A stretch of DNA of 52,547 nt from a virus, in IMG/VR virus record IMGVR_UViG_3300017605_000310, positions 1-52,547 of that record; one strand, given 5' to 3'. Below the pieces are notes generated by a model, which searched no databases, was not told where the DNA came from, and saw nothing but the letters and a program-made list of their open reading frames with translations. Every line of letters starts with the position of its first letter. Positions within the stretch are counted from its first letter, which is position 1. Shown here piece by piece: positions 7,866 to 15,386 of the stretch. The translations under genes were made by a program, and so were the position numbers.

Positions 7866-8321
7866 TTACTCCTCGTGCTGCAGGTTCCCGGCATATGTCG
7901 CCGTATTCGCCGCGGACAAGCCCAGCCCGATCCCGTTGGAGGCTGTGGCTGGTGACACAAACTCCTTGCCGGGATTCGCGTTGAACTGCCACGACGCTCT
8001 GCCGTTCAGCGGTTCGCGGTAGAGTTCCGCGCCCGCCGCGAACGACGCCGCGTCTGCCGTGATGAGATGCTTCGATGTGCAGAACGCCACCGCATCACCG
8101 GGGTCCAGCGGAGCCGGGGTCACCGCCGTGCCGGTGGCTGTGCCGGTCACGCGGTGGATCGTGTACTGATGCACGCCGTCATTGGAGGCCGCCGTGCAGC
8201 CGATACCGAAGCTGAACACCTTGGAGCGCCGAATGCCTGTCGCCGCCGCTGCGATGAGTTCCACCACTTCCAGCACGTTGTCTGCGCCCGTCTTGTTGAA
8301 TGCCGTTCCGTAATTCGCCAT
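7866..8321 (-). CDS. Virion-like hypothetical protein, 151 aa
   Basis: Starts MANYGTAFNKTGADNVLEVVEL and is small, Ala/Gly/Thr-rich with beta-type strands (VFSFGIGCTAASNDGVHQY). It ends FVSPATASNGIGLGLSAAN. The pattern fits a small capsid- or tail-surface protein, similar in style to the 177-residue protein at 4655-5188. No specific family is recognised. Confidence 0.65.
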   Translation of the reverse strand: MANYGTAFNKTGADNVLEVVELIAAAATGIRRSKVFSFGIGCTAASNDGVHQYTIHRVTGTATGTAVTPAPLDPGDAVAFCTSKHLITADAASFAAGAELYREPLNGRASWQFNANPGKEFVSPATASNGIGLGLSAANTATYAGNLQHEE

Positions 8322-8372
8322 CGTCCATCCTCACTGTTCTTGTGCGGAACGCGCCGCACCGCACTCCACCGT

Positions 8373-9056
8373 CTACGCTGCCGCTTTCATCGGGGGGACA
8401 AATCCCGAGTTGAAGTTCGTCGCGCCCCGCTCCCCTTGCACGTTCGTGTGACGTGGCAACCACGGTAACTTCGGGTTACCCGATCCCGCGAAATCCCCAG
8501 CCGCCCACGACTCCCACGCCCCGGTCGTGCCTTCAATCCCGACACCCACATTGGTGCCACCAACAATCACCCCATCAATGGCGGGATCGGTGAAGCTGAG
8601 CACGTTGGTGCCGCCGTTCCGGTTCGCCGTGATCGTCGTGCCGATGACCGAAAACCGAATCAGGTCGCCCACCATATAGGGAGAAATCACGTCCTGCAGG
8701 AGCGTGAAAGCTCCACCGATCACCTTCTGCACGGAGAAATGGGTGCCCTCTCCACCCCCCGGTGTGAGCTGCCCGAAATAGAAGGTGTCCGTCGCATTCA
8801 TCCGAAACAGCAAGGCCAATCCCCCAGTACCTCCAGGCGGGGCCACCCCGATCACGCCCTCGACGTACTGATCCACCGCACTGGTCCAGCCCGCGCCAGT
8901 CCATCGATCCCCATTGTCCCCAGCCGCCGTGCCCTTCGCCTGATTGCTCACGATTTGGAGCGCCGTAAAACCAGTCGCGGCGACGGTGGACCAATTCGCT
9001 CCGAGCGTGCCGGCATCGGCGCGATTGAACGTGTCGCTGATCCGCTCGACTGGCAT
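8373..9056 (-). CDS. LamG/concanavalin-like protein, 227 aa
   Basis: A single jelly-roll domain: ISDTFNRADAGTLGANWS, DQYVEGVIGVAPPGG, GLALLFRMNATDTFYFGQL, LLQDVISPYMVGDLIRFSV and a final VGVGIEGTTGAWESWAAGDF. The F-N-R-A-D-...-G-x-x-W start is typical of phage and bacterial LamG-like proteins. The C-terminus (LPWLPRHTNVQGERGATNF) resembles the PW-L-P motifs of the 722-residue protein. Probably virion-associated glycan or surface binding. Confidence 0.75.
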   Translation of the reverse strand: MPVERISDTFNRADAGTLGANWSTVAATGFTALQIVSNQAKGTAAGDNGDRWTGAGWTSAVDQYVEGVIGVAPPGGTGGLALLFRMNATDTFYFGQLTPGGGEGTHFSVQKVIGGAFTLLQDVISPYMVGDLIRFSVIGTTITANRNGGTNVLSFTDPAIDGVIVGGTNVGVGIEGTTGAWESWAAGDFAGSGNPKLPWLPRHTNVQGERGATNFNSGFVPPMKAAA

Positions 9057-9063
9057 TAGGCAT

Positions 9064-9552
9064 TCACCGCCGAATAATCACGTTGACCGGCGATGGCGGC
9101 GGACCATACTCCAGTAGGTCAACGGCGGAAAAAGGGACGGATACCACTGCGCTTTCTTGCTCCTGTGCCGTAGGATTGCCGCTCTGATCCAGCACAAAGT
9201 TGAACGCCGACAGCCGTACGGTATGGCTGCCCCTCGTCACCCCGTTCACTGTCCGGTAGGTATAGGGCATCTTCCCGGCATTCGGGGTGCCCGTGCCACA
9301 CACCGGACTCGAGGTCACGCTGATTTTCGTTTTGGTCGTCGCATCCACCTGGAAATAGAACCCGTCAATCCGCGGTGGCACCAACGTTGGATCTGTGGAA
9401 CTCGCCGGAACCAAGGCATCCATCAACCACGTCACCGTATAGGGCGCGCCACTCGTCACCACAAAGGGCTGCACGCCGGTCATACAGGGATCGGTCTGAG
9501 CCGAGACGATCGACGCTTGAAGCACGAACAGAAGCGCCACGACATATTTCAT
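9064..9552 (-). CDS. Secreted protein with Sec signal peptide, 162 aa
   Basis: Residues 1-19 form a textbook Sec signal peptide (MKYVVALLFVLQASIVSA, cleavage near AQ-T). The mature part has two cysteines (C23, C84 approximately) and Ig/fibronectin-like strands (YTVTWLMDAL, GSHTVRLSAFNFVLDQSG, ESAVVSVPFSAVDLLE). A cleaved signal is unusual for a virion protein and suggests export by the infected or lysogenic cell, for example surface modification or superinfection immunity. That is inference. Confidence 0.75.
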   Translation of the reverse strand: MKYVVALLFVLQASIVSAQTDPCMTGVQPFVVTSGAPYTVTWLMDALVPASSTDPTLVPPRIDGFYFQVDATTKTKISVTSSPVCGTGTPNAGKMPYTYRTVNGVTRGSHTVRLSAFNFVLDQSGNPTAQEQESAVVSVPFSAVDLLEYGPPPSPVNVIIRR

Positions 9553-9804
9553 TCAGGACTCCTGTGCTAACCACGCCCACGTCTCACGCGTGAGGACCGA
9601 GATGATCGTCCCGCGCGTCACATGGAAGCGTGGCGCTAACATCCGCGCCTGTTGATACCGTGGCAGCGTCGGTCGTGCGGCGGACCACTGGCGAATGGCC
9701 TGGACTTCCACCGCAGCCAACTTGTGACCCGCCAGCGGGCAGCGGGTATGCCACAACCCGGAAATCGGCAAGACCCGATGCTGACGAATGGGCCGCATGA
9801 TCAT
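9553..9804 (-). CDS. Small helix-turn-helix protein, 83 aa
   Basis: The start at 9804 overlaps the stop of the 474-residue gene (ATGATCATG); a second ATG lies two codons on. The C-terminal half has a helix-turn-helix of the type often attached to HNH or AP2 proteins in phages: LAAVEVQAIRQW, then QARMLAPRFHVTRGTIISVL. Likely DNA-binding; target unknown. Confidence 0.65.
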   Translation of the reverse strand: MIMRPIRQHRVLPISGLWHTRCPLAGHKLAAVEVQAIRQWSAARPTLPRYQQARMLAPRFHVTRGTIISVLTRETWAWLAQES

Positions 9805-11225
9805 GCGTAACTCAGCACCACGACAATGGCCGTGTCCGGTTCTACCGGATCGCCATTGGGCCGCTTTACATAGATCCGCTTGGTCATCGGATCGTGTGTC
9901 AGCCCTTGCGACATGTACGGATGGCCCGTGCCAATGTCCTCGCCGGCATCGAGTAACAGGGGCGTGATGTCCCACAGCGCATGCGGGACGACCTGCCAGC
10001 TTTGCTTCGTGCCGTTCGCCACTTGCTCGAGCTGGTGGAGGTCGGTCACATACAGCCCTGAGCGATACGGTGGGGCATGGTTCCCTTGGCCGGGATTCGC
10101 GATGTCACTGGGATCAACGCCGTAGTGCCACGGGGATTGCCCGAAGGTATAGAGCTGCAACAGGGAGTCGTAGCCTTCGGGGATACAGCAGCCGTGCCCG
10201 AAGAACACCCCACCGGACCAATAGGGCTGATCCGTCCACGGCATCGACGGCACACCGGGAATCAATCCCGGTTGGCCTTCGTAGTAGGCGAGCCGTTTAC
10301 CATCCTCGAATGGATAGAACTGCAGCAACCTGTAATTCAGCTCGGCTGGAACTGCGTAAAAGTCCGCAACACCCCACGAACAAGCTGACGGCCCTTGTGA
10401 GCACCGGGAGATAATCGACACGCCTGTCATACCGGACAACATCGTGCCGCGCAGCTTCGTCTGCCAAGCCAGCGGAATGCGCCCCAGCGCCCCGCCAGCA
10501 ATCGCTGAGACTTGGGCTGGCCCTAACCCGCCTTCGACCTTCCCTGTGTCACTCAGGTCAACGGGACGCCGGAAGATGAACTTCTGGAGCGCGTTCGTGG
10601 AGTCGTAGTTGATGTACCACGTCGCATAGAGTTTGCCGTCCGGCCCGACTTCGATGTCGCCCAAGGTAATCGGCACATGCCAGGCGTTCGTGCCATCCCG
10701 CGGCGTGTCGCGGTCAATCACGCCTTCATCAAACGCGGCAAAGGGCTGGAGGAAGCTGGCGACTGGCGCTGAACTACGCGTCAAGCCCAGAGTGGGTATG
10801 TCGATTTCCGCGACCGTTGGCCCGCCGATGTTGGTGTCGGTGTCTTGTCCTGTCACGAACAGCGAACCTTTGCCACCGTTCCCGGCTGGGTTGAACGCAA
10901 TCCCTGGCGTGAACCCGCCCCGCGCAAAGGTGGACACACCGACTCGGGCCGTGGGTAAGCGAATGAACCCGACGCGCTTGAGCTGCGACTTCTGCAACTG
11001 CCCCGCGGTTGGCACCGGCGGCAAGGGCACAGGCGGCGGATCAGGTGGCAATGGAACTGGAACTGGCGTGAGCAGAATCGCCACGGCTGCAGCAAACGTC
11101 TGCACGTCGGCCAGATTGTCCGTGAAGGCCTGCTTGATTTTCTTCGTGGCAGGCCACTGCAGCGCGGTCTTGGTCCGCGACGCGATGCGATCGACGAGCG
11201 TCTGGAGCTCGCTGGGTAGACTCAT
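9801..11225 (-). CDS. Large beta-rich protein, possible receptor-binding or propeller protein, 474 aa
   Basis: A helical N-terminus (residues 1-55), a Pro-rich linker (LLTPVPVPLPPDPPPVPLPP) and a long beta-type domain with repeated blade-like patterns: GGKGSLFVTGQDTDTNIGGP, GDIEVGPDGKLYATWYI, GLYVTDLHQLEQVANG, HDPMTKRIYVKRPNGD. These resemble beta-propeller strands. No catalytic motif is visible. The linker-plus-propeller layout fits a tip or surface protein. It is the first gene after a 129-bp non-coding gap, so it may open a transcription unit. Confidence 0.7.
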   Translation of the reverse strand: MSLPSELQTLVDRIASRTKTALQWPATKKIKQAFTDNLADVQTFAAAVAILLTPVPVPLPPDPPPVPLPPVPTAGQLQKSQLKRVGFIRLPTARVGVSTFARGGFTPGIAFNPAGNGGKGSLFVTGQDTDTNIGGPTVAEIDIPTLGLTRSSAPVASFLQPFAAFDEGVIDRDTPRDGTNAWHVPITLGDIEVGPDGKLYATWYINYDSTNALQKFIFRRPVDLSDTGKVEGGLGPAQVSAIAGGALGRIPLAWQTKLRGTMLSGMTGVSIISRCSQGPSACSWGVADFYAVPAELNYRLLQFYPFEDGKRLAYYEGQPGLIPGVPSMPWTDQPYWSGGVFFGHGCCIPEGYDSLLQLYTFGQSPWHYGVDPSDIANPGQGNHAPPYRSGLYVTDLHQLEQVANGTKQSWQVVPHALWDITPLLLDAGEDIGTGHPYMSQGLTHDPMTKRIYVKRPNGDPVEPDTAIVVVLSYA

Positions 11226-11354
11226 CGCGTCATAAAGCGCACCGGTGGAGTAGTAGGGCTGGGAAACCTACACCGCTACAGCGTGTAGCTTAGAGGCTAG
11301 TTAGTGGGAAGGCTAGCGCACCTTTGTATATATGCGCTTTGTGTAGTTTGTGCG
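11226..11354. promoter_or_regulatory. Non-coding gap with inverted repeat, possible promoter for the accessory block
   Basis: A 129-bp gap separates the early operon from the accessory block. It holds a perfect inverted repeat GCTACA-gcg-TGTAGC at 11275-11289 and an AT-rich CATATATAC on the minus strand at about 11327-11335. No consensus -35 is seen, so a promoter or operator is only possible. Confidence 0.35.
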
Positions 11355-11570
11355 CTATGTGGTGGCACGTGGAACACTGGCGTGTTGCGAATCGATTTGC
11401 GATTGCCGAATCCGCTTACGACGATAGGGGCCTATCTCCTCATAGACGATGTGACCCTTCGCCATCCAGCGCCGTAAGGTTTCAATAGAAACACCGAGAC
11501 GCTTCGCCGCGACAGTCGGTCGCAGGAGCGGATCACTCGGAGGCAACGACGAGGCTTCAGGCTGTGGCAT
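11355..11570 (-). CDS. MerR/excisionase-type HTH protein, 71 aa
   Basis: Residues 17-55 form a winged-helix DNA-binding motif: LLRPTVAAKRLGVSIETLRRW, MAKGHIVYEEIGPYRRKRIRQSQID. This is the helix_17/excisionase family. It is the last gene of the early operon and could act as excisionase or regulator of the block beyond it. No effector domain. Confidence 0.8.
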   Translation of the reverse strand: MPQPEASSLPPSDPLLRPTVAAKRLGVSIETLRRWMAKGHIVYEEIGPYRRKRIRQSQIDSQHASVPRATT

Positions 11571-11606
11571 GACCTTGTCCTGTAGTCCCTAGCAAACCCA
11601 AAGTCT

Positions 11607-11999
11607 TCAGCTCTTGATCTTCTCGTCTGGTCGCGCTGGGGAGGCGGACGCCAGCACCGCTCGAATGTCTCGCACCAACGGTTCAAGGTACAGCGTCACG
11701 ATTCTGGCTTTCCCCTGCTCGATCAACGATTGCGCTTCATGCTCAAATACCTGTTCCAGCCGTGCGGTGAGGGCGGCGAGGGCTGATTCGGCGGCGTCGG
11801 CACGCTGTTCACTAGCCAGTAAAATCTCGTTCATCGCGCCAATCTCGAACCGCGCGCGCGGCTCAGCGGCGTCTCGCTCGACTTCGACGTGCGCGAGGCG
11901 GTCCAGCAGCCAATGAGCATCATCAGCATTGATGAGCGACAGAGTATTCGCTCGCTGTCGGATCGCGGCGATCCGCTCAGGGACGGGAGACGCGGACAT
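11607..11999 (-). CDS. Helical hypothetical protein, 130 aa
   Basis: Predominantly helical with heptad-like runs (AAIRQRANTLSLINADDAHWLLDRLAHVEVERDAAEPRA in pattern, then ESALAALTARLEQVFEHEAQSL). The ADDAHWLLDRL element recurs in small phage early proteins. The upstream gene's ATG... stop/start junction at 11999 overlaps by one base. Function unknown. Confidence 0.7.
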   Translation of the reverse strand: MSASPVPERIAAIRQRANTLSLINADDAHWLLDRLAHVEVERDAAEPRARFEIGAMNEILLASEQRADAAESALAALTARLEQVFEHEAQSLIEQGKARIVTLYLEPLVRDIRAVLASASPARPDEKIKS

Positions 12000-12328
12000 C
12001 AGACCATGCCTTTCTCGCGCTTCAGATGCCGTGCTGACTCGGACTCCCCAGCTACCGCATCGGCGGCTTCTGGTTCCTCGACGGGCTCGTAAGTGGCGAC
12101 GAAGATGTCAGGCTTGCATGGATAGAACTCGCCTTTGACGCCGCGAATAACCCAATCGAACGGATCGACGCGCATCACGCCTTCGAGCGTCTGAATAGCC
12201 AACGTTGCCAAGTCCAAATCCATCACCGCCGCCGCCCCGATAAACTCGGCGCATTCCAGCATGGAGACATGGCCGCCCATGAACCGCAAGGCCTCAATCA
12301 CGACGGGCTTTTTTCTGAATTTCGTCAT
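11999..12328 (-). CDS. Conserved phage early protein, 109 aa
   Basis: Matches a widespread phage protein pattern: KFRKKPVVIEALRF at the start, IQTLEGVMRVDPFDWVIRGV in the middle and KGEFYPCKPDIFVATYEPV at the end of the domain. The biochemical role of this family is not known to me. A short acidic/Ala-rich tail follows. Operonic position among early genes is typical. Confidence 0.85.
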   Translation of the reverse strand: MTKFRKKPVVIEALRFMGGHVSMLECAEFIGAAAVMDLDLATLAIQTLEGVMRVDPFDWVIRGVKGEFYPCKPDIFVATYEPVEEPEAADAVAGESESARHLKREKGMV

Positions 12329-12331
12329 CGT

Positions 12332-12427
12332 TCACGAATCTCCATCCTTGCGATGCGGTACGGGAGGATCAGCGCGCATCTCCATCGTGTGTCCGCGCGC
12401 AAAATCTTTCGTCATCTCTCTCGGCAT
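12332..12427 (-). CDS. Possible 31-aa peptide
   Basis: ATG overlaps the stop of the TnpB-like gene (TAATG) and the frame ends 3 nt before the next gene (MPREMTKDFARGH...). The tight packing argues for a real gene; the length and lack of homologues known to me argue caution. This stretch is also where a TnpB guide RNA would be expected. Confidence 0.35.
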   Translation of the reverse strand: MPREMTKDFARGHTMEMRADPPVPHRKDGDS

Positions 12428-13575
12428 TAGGGCTGCTCCTCTGAGGAGACCGGCGCGGCGGGAAGGGGTAACGCGCCCGACGCGGAGATGAACTTCTCCG
12501 TATTGCTCACGGTGGAGATTCCAGACACCGCCTCGCGACGGCTCTCGTGGCGCATTCCGCGCCCGACTCTGAGCGTGTTCTGAGCGGCGTTAACGTCCCG
12601 CTCATGCGCCGCACCACAGGCGGCACACGTCCAATGTCTAACCTTCAGCCCTGCCCAGCCGGTCGGACCCGTGCGGGCCAAACACACCGAACAGGTGCGA
12701 GTGGAATTCCGAGACGCAACCTCGACGAACTCGCGACCGCCTGCACGGCTCTTGTACGCGAGCATTGACCGAAGCTGGTAATGAGAAGCGCTAGTGACTG
12801 ATTTGCCGAATCGGCGCGCAAGATTACCGTGTGTATCCTTTGACCAGGCAATCAGGCGGTTCTCTGCGACTAGACGCCGCGAGAGTTTATGGTTCCGATC
12901 CTTCCGCTGATTCGCAGTGCGTTCGTGCAGCCGCGCAACCAACCGCGTGCGTGTCCCTCGTTGCGCTTGCCCTATCCGTGCTTCGGTGGCACGAAGCTCG
13001 TCGGGATGATCGACTACCTCTCCGGCGGATGTGGTGAGCAGGCTCGAAAAGCCCGGATCGACTCCAACCTCACCGTTAGCGATCAGCGCAATCGGCGCAG
13101 GTTCGGCTTGAATAAACAGGCAGAGATACCAGCCTAACGCACGCTTCACGATGCGAGCGCATCCGATGCGTCCCGCTTGAATCTCCTGTTTGTGAAATCG
13201 AAGGCGCGGCATACCAGGGAAACCAATTCGATCGCTGACCGGCCGTTTAAGTCCGTGCGTGGTTGGAATGCTATTCAGGCGATTGCGTCGGCCTTTTAGG
13301 CGAGGGGGTCTATTCTGGCGTGAGTAACAGCGCTTCCACGCGTCATAGGCTTGATCCGCAACGCCTTGTAAGACATGCAGCGGAATACCCATACGCAAGC
13401 TGTGGCCGTTCAACAACTGCTGGAATCCGTACCGCGAATAATAGACTCCGTGCGAGGCATCAGCTTCGATCTTCTTGATCGCCCAATTCCACACACCGGT
13501 GAGCCGAAACAACCACCGATTTAGTTGCCGTTCTTGGGCAGGTCGAAGCTTCAGTTTTATCTGACACTGAATCAT
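12427..13575 (-). CDS. TnpB-like RNA-guided protein with altered RuvC-II site, 382 aa
   Basis: IS200/IS605 OrfB/TnpB architecture: N-terminal helical region, RuvC-I Asp in EVGVDPG (D173), zinc finger CSVC (295-298) and CAAC (317-320), and RuvC-III Asp in HERDVNAAQNTL (D327). The segment HKLSRRLVAENRLIAWSKDTHG aligns with the usual HKLSR...IVVEDLNVKG, but the catalytic Glu position is Ser245. The protein may therefore be nuclease-dead, like the TldR repressors, or use a rearranged Glu (E285 is a candidate). No TnpA gene is near. Start and stop overlap the neighbouring early genes (ATGA, TAATG), so it looks domesticated in the operon rather than a fresh insertion. Confidence 0.85.
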   Translation of the reverse strand: MIQCQIKLKLRPAQERQLNRWLFRLTGVWNWAIKKIEADASHGVYYSRYGFQQLLNGHSLRMGIPLHVLQGVADQAYDAWKRCYSRQNRPPRLKGRRNRLNSIPTTHGLKRPVSDRIGFPGMPRLRFHKQEIQAGRIGCARIVKRALGWYLCLFIQAEPAPIALIANGEVGVDPGFSSLLTTSAGEVVDHPDELRATEARIGQAQRGTRTRLVARLHERTANQRKDRNHKLSRRLVAENRLIAWSKDTHGNLARRFGKSVTSASHYQLRSMLAYKSRAGGREFVEVASRNSTRTCSVCLARTGPTGWAGLKVRHWTCAACGAAHERDVNAAQNTLRVGRGMRHESRREAVSGISTVSNTEKFISASGALPLPAAPVSSEEQP

Positions 13576-13760
13576 TTGTCGTCGTTTCCAACCGGCGCGG
13601 AGAGCAGCGCCTCCAACCTATCCGCGAGTAGGTGATTCATCCCGATTGGCATCGGCTCAGGTGATCGCAGATACCGCACGACAAATTGCAAAGTTTCTCG
13701 CAGGGAGGATCCGGCCTCGACGCCAGCCGCCGGTGAGGATGTGTCGCGTTCGTTCGTCAT
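13572..13760 (-). CDS. Hypothetical protein, 62 aa
   Basis: Short protein with one amphipathic helix (SLRETLQFVVRYLR) and a C-terminal DRLEALLSAPVGN. The stop overlaps the TnpB-like start (ATGA). No family is recognised. It could be an accessory to the neighbouring gene, but nothing in the sequence shows that. Confidence 0.6.
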   Translation of the reverse strand: MTNERDTSSPAAGVEAGSSLRETLQFVVRYLRSPEPMPIGMNHLLADRLEALLSAPVGNDDK

Positions 13761-13787
13761 GGTTTGCCTGGTTCTAAAGTCCGAGAG

Positions 13788-14672
13788 TCATGCGGACGGC
13801 TCTACGCCTGGAGTGACATCGAGGTACGCTTCGATGAAGGCTTGCGCGACTTGCGGGACGATGGCATTGCCGAAGCCGCACAACTGAGCCACTCGTCCGG
13901 GTATCCCATCAGCCAGCAGGGAAAGGCCGGGTTTAATGCGCCATTGAGCACGGTATTGCCGACCGCCTCGCGCAACTTCTGCCTCGATCGCGTTCCACCC
14001 CACTTGCAGAGGGCCGCTCCACCAGAATCGGTGATAGCCGTCGGCGTCGGCCATCCACGCACGATCGCCTTCGCCATGACTTGCAGCGACGTAATCGCCG
14101 TCCGGTTGCCGCCCATGCGCGCCTTCATCGCCAGATGCGCCGCCGGACTCTTGTTGTCGTCGTTCGCGACCGGCGTCGGCCACGAAGAAATGCCGCTGCC
14201 TGGCGTGCGGCGCGGAGACGCCCGCTGCACACAGATTCGCAGCCCCGAAGGAATAAGCTGCCGTCTCCATATCACGGTGAACTCTGGCGAGCCATATCCG
14301 CCCATCCGCGCTCGCAACCTGCTCTCCAAAGACGACTGGAGGCGCGCACTGCCCAATGAGACGAAACCAGATCGGCCACAGATGCCGCGCATCATCTTCG
14401 CCGTCGCCTTTTCCGGCAACGGACCACGGCTGACAGGGGCAGCTTCCTGTCCAGACTTCGCGCTCGTTAGGCCATCCGGCGAGTCGCAGGGCGTAGCTCC
14501 AGCCTCCGATCCCGGCGAAGAAATGGCACTGGACGAATCCTCGCAGGTCGGTGGGTCGAACATCGACGATTGACCGGGTATCGACTTCGCCATCAGCAAT
14601 CAGCCCCGCCTTGATTAACTCTCGCAACCATGCGGCTGTTTTCGGATCGTTCTCGTTGTAGTAGGTGCTCAC
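13788..14672 (-). CDS. DNA (cytosine-5) methyltransferase, 294 aa
   Basis: C5-MTase motifs in order: SAM-binding HFFAGIGGWSYALRLAGW (50-67), catalytic GSCPCQPWS (77-85, Cys80), VVFGEQV in place of the usual ENV (113-119), HARQRHFFVAD (about 155), and the C-terminal GFGNAIVPQVAQAFIEAYL. Transfers a methyl group from SAM to cytosine in a short target, probably to mask phage DNA from restriction. The start overlaps the upstream stop by 4 nt. It is shorter than typical bacterial enzymes because the target-recognition region is compact, as in many phage versions. Confidence 0.9.
   Translation of the reverse strand: MSTYYNENDPKTAAWLRELIKAGLIADGEVDTRSIVDVRPTDLRGFVQCHFFAGIGGWSYALRLAGWPNEREVWTGSCPCQPWSVAGKGDGEDDARHLWPIWFRLIGQCAPPVVFGEQVASADGRIWLARVHRDMETAAYSFGAANLCAAGVSAPHARQRHFFVADAGRERRQQESGGASGDEGAHGRQPDGDYVAASHGEGDRAWMADADGYHRFWWSGPLQVGWNAIEAEVARGGRQYRAQWRIKPGLSLLADGIPGRVAQLCGFGNAIVPQVAQAFIEAYLDVTPGVEPSA
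13802..14599 (-). CDS. Long overlapping frame within the C5 methylase gene, 265 aa
   Basis: A second frame on the same strand covers most of the methylase gene. Its product carries stretches I recall from many annotated phage proteins: TPCDSPDGLTSAKSG, LQSSLESRLRARMGGYGSPE, two copies of W-P-T-P, LNPAFPCWLMGYPDEWLSCA and MPSSRKSRK. It may be a genuine overprinted gene or an artefact conserved because the methylase is conserved. No independent ribosome site stands out. Confidence 0.35.
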   Translation of the reverse strand: MLMAKSIPGQSSMFDPPTCEDSSSAISSPGSEAGATPCDSPDGLTSAKSGQEAAPVSRGPLPEKATAKMMRGICGRSGFVSLGSARLQSSLESRLRARMGGYGSPEFTVIWRRQLIPSGLRICVQRASPRRTPGSGISSWPTPVANDDNKSPAAHLAMKARMGGNRTAITSLQVMAKAIVRGWPTPTAITDSGGAALCKWGGTRSRQKLREAVGNTVLNGALNPAFPCWLMGYPDEWLSCAASAMPSSRKSRKPSSKRTSMSLQA

Positions 14673-15046
14673 CGTTCTAAACGGCTCGCAATGTCTTCAA
14701 GTGTTGATGCAACCGTGTTCGGAATCTCCCAAGATGCCGACGAACCGTCACGGACGCGAGCGGCGTACGTCCGAAGAAACGCGGCGTCTCTCAATGGCCC
14801 GCTCTCAGTAGTCATGTACGTCATCAGCGATGAGCCTAGTTCTTTTTCGGCTACCTGAAGCCATTCTTCAAGGCTGCGATTCTCCAGCATCCATCCTTGT
14901 GCCTTGCACTCCCAGACAATGAAATGCAGCAGGCCGCGCGCACGTTGTAGTGGCGACAGCGCAGCCCACTCGATCGCGCCATCAGCCAACATCTGACGAA
15001 TCTCAGCAATCACTTCCGGTGTGAACTCTGGCTCGTGATGTATCAT
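14669..15046 (-). CDS. Hypothetical early protein, 125 aa
   Basis: Helical protein (FTPEVIAEIRQMLADGAIEWAALSPLQRARGLLHFIVWE...). The stop overlaps the methylase start. No family recognised; it belongs to the early operon by position and spacing. Confidence 0.65.
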   Translation of the reverse strand: MIHHEPEFTPEVIAEIRQMLADGAIEWAALSPLQRARGLLHFIVWECKAQGWMLENRSLEEWLQVAEKELGSSLMTYMTTESGPLRDAAFLRTYAARVRDGSSASWEIPNTVASTLEDIASRLER

Positions 15047-15162
15047 TCAAGAACCCCCAGAGCCGCTATGCTCTGACAGGCGGCCTTCAAGGCCGCTTTC
15101 TCTTTCCGGCGCGGTCGTTCTAACCATCTCGTTTTGCGATGCGGAGGACTGGAGGTGCCCAA
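15043..15162 (-). CDS. Possible 39-aa basic peptide (TTG start)
   Basis: A frame starting at TTG gives a basic helix (TRWLERPRRKEKAALKAACQ) and stops within the ATGA of the next gene. It fills an otherwise empty gap with the coupling pattern of this operon, but the start codon is weak. Confidence 0.3.
   Translation of the reverse strand: MGTSSPPHRKTRWLERPRRKEKAALKAACQSIAALGVLE
15080..15105 (+). terminator. Hairpin with U-run, possible antisense terminator
   Basis: Perfect stem GCGGCC-ttcaa-GGCCGC followed on the plus strand by tttctcttt. It would terminate rightward (plus-strand) transcripts, opposite to the operon. No plus-strand gene ends here. Confidence 0.35.
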
Positions 15163-15203
15163 CCGCCGCCTGATTTCCTCGGCGCGCTAAAATCTTGCTC
15201 TTC

Positions 15204-15386
15204 TCACGTCAACGGAATCACGGCCGATCTCCGCCTGGAGAGACGCTTGCGCTTCCCGGCGATCCACCCTGCACGATAGCCTGATTTCCAGTCTTCACTC
15301 CGTATGACGGCATGGTGGGCTTTGAGTCCTCCACGTCTTCCGGCTTCTCGCGCACGCGGATCGCCTTTGGGAAAGCCTTGCGCCAT
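15204..15386 (-). CDS. Small basic hypothetical protein, 60 aa
   Basis: The ATG at 15386 overlaps the stop of the replication gene (TAATG) and fixes the start at MAQGFPKGDPRAREAG. It has a glycine/arginine-rich N-terminus (GRRGGLKAHHAV) and a basic tail (GKRKRLSRRR), like small DNA-associated phage proteins. Unknown function. Confidence 0.65.
   Translation of the reverse strand: MAQGFPKGDPRAREAGRRGGLKAHHAVIRSEDWKSGYRAGWIAGKRKRLSRRRSAVIPLT

Noticed and set aside
9553-9975. Longer 140-residue version of the HTH protein
   Set aside because: The first 57 residues lie within the upstream gene and are Arg/His/Trp-rich noise; the ATG overlapping the stop gives a sensible start.
12332-13760. Intact IS200/IS605 insertion
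   Set aside because: No TnpA gene and no element end hairpins were seen, and the TnpB-like gene overlaps its neighbours' start and stop codons.
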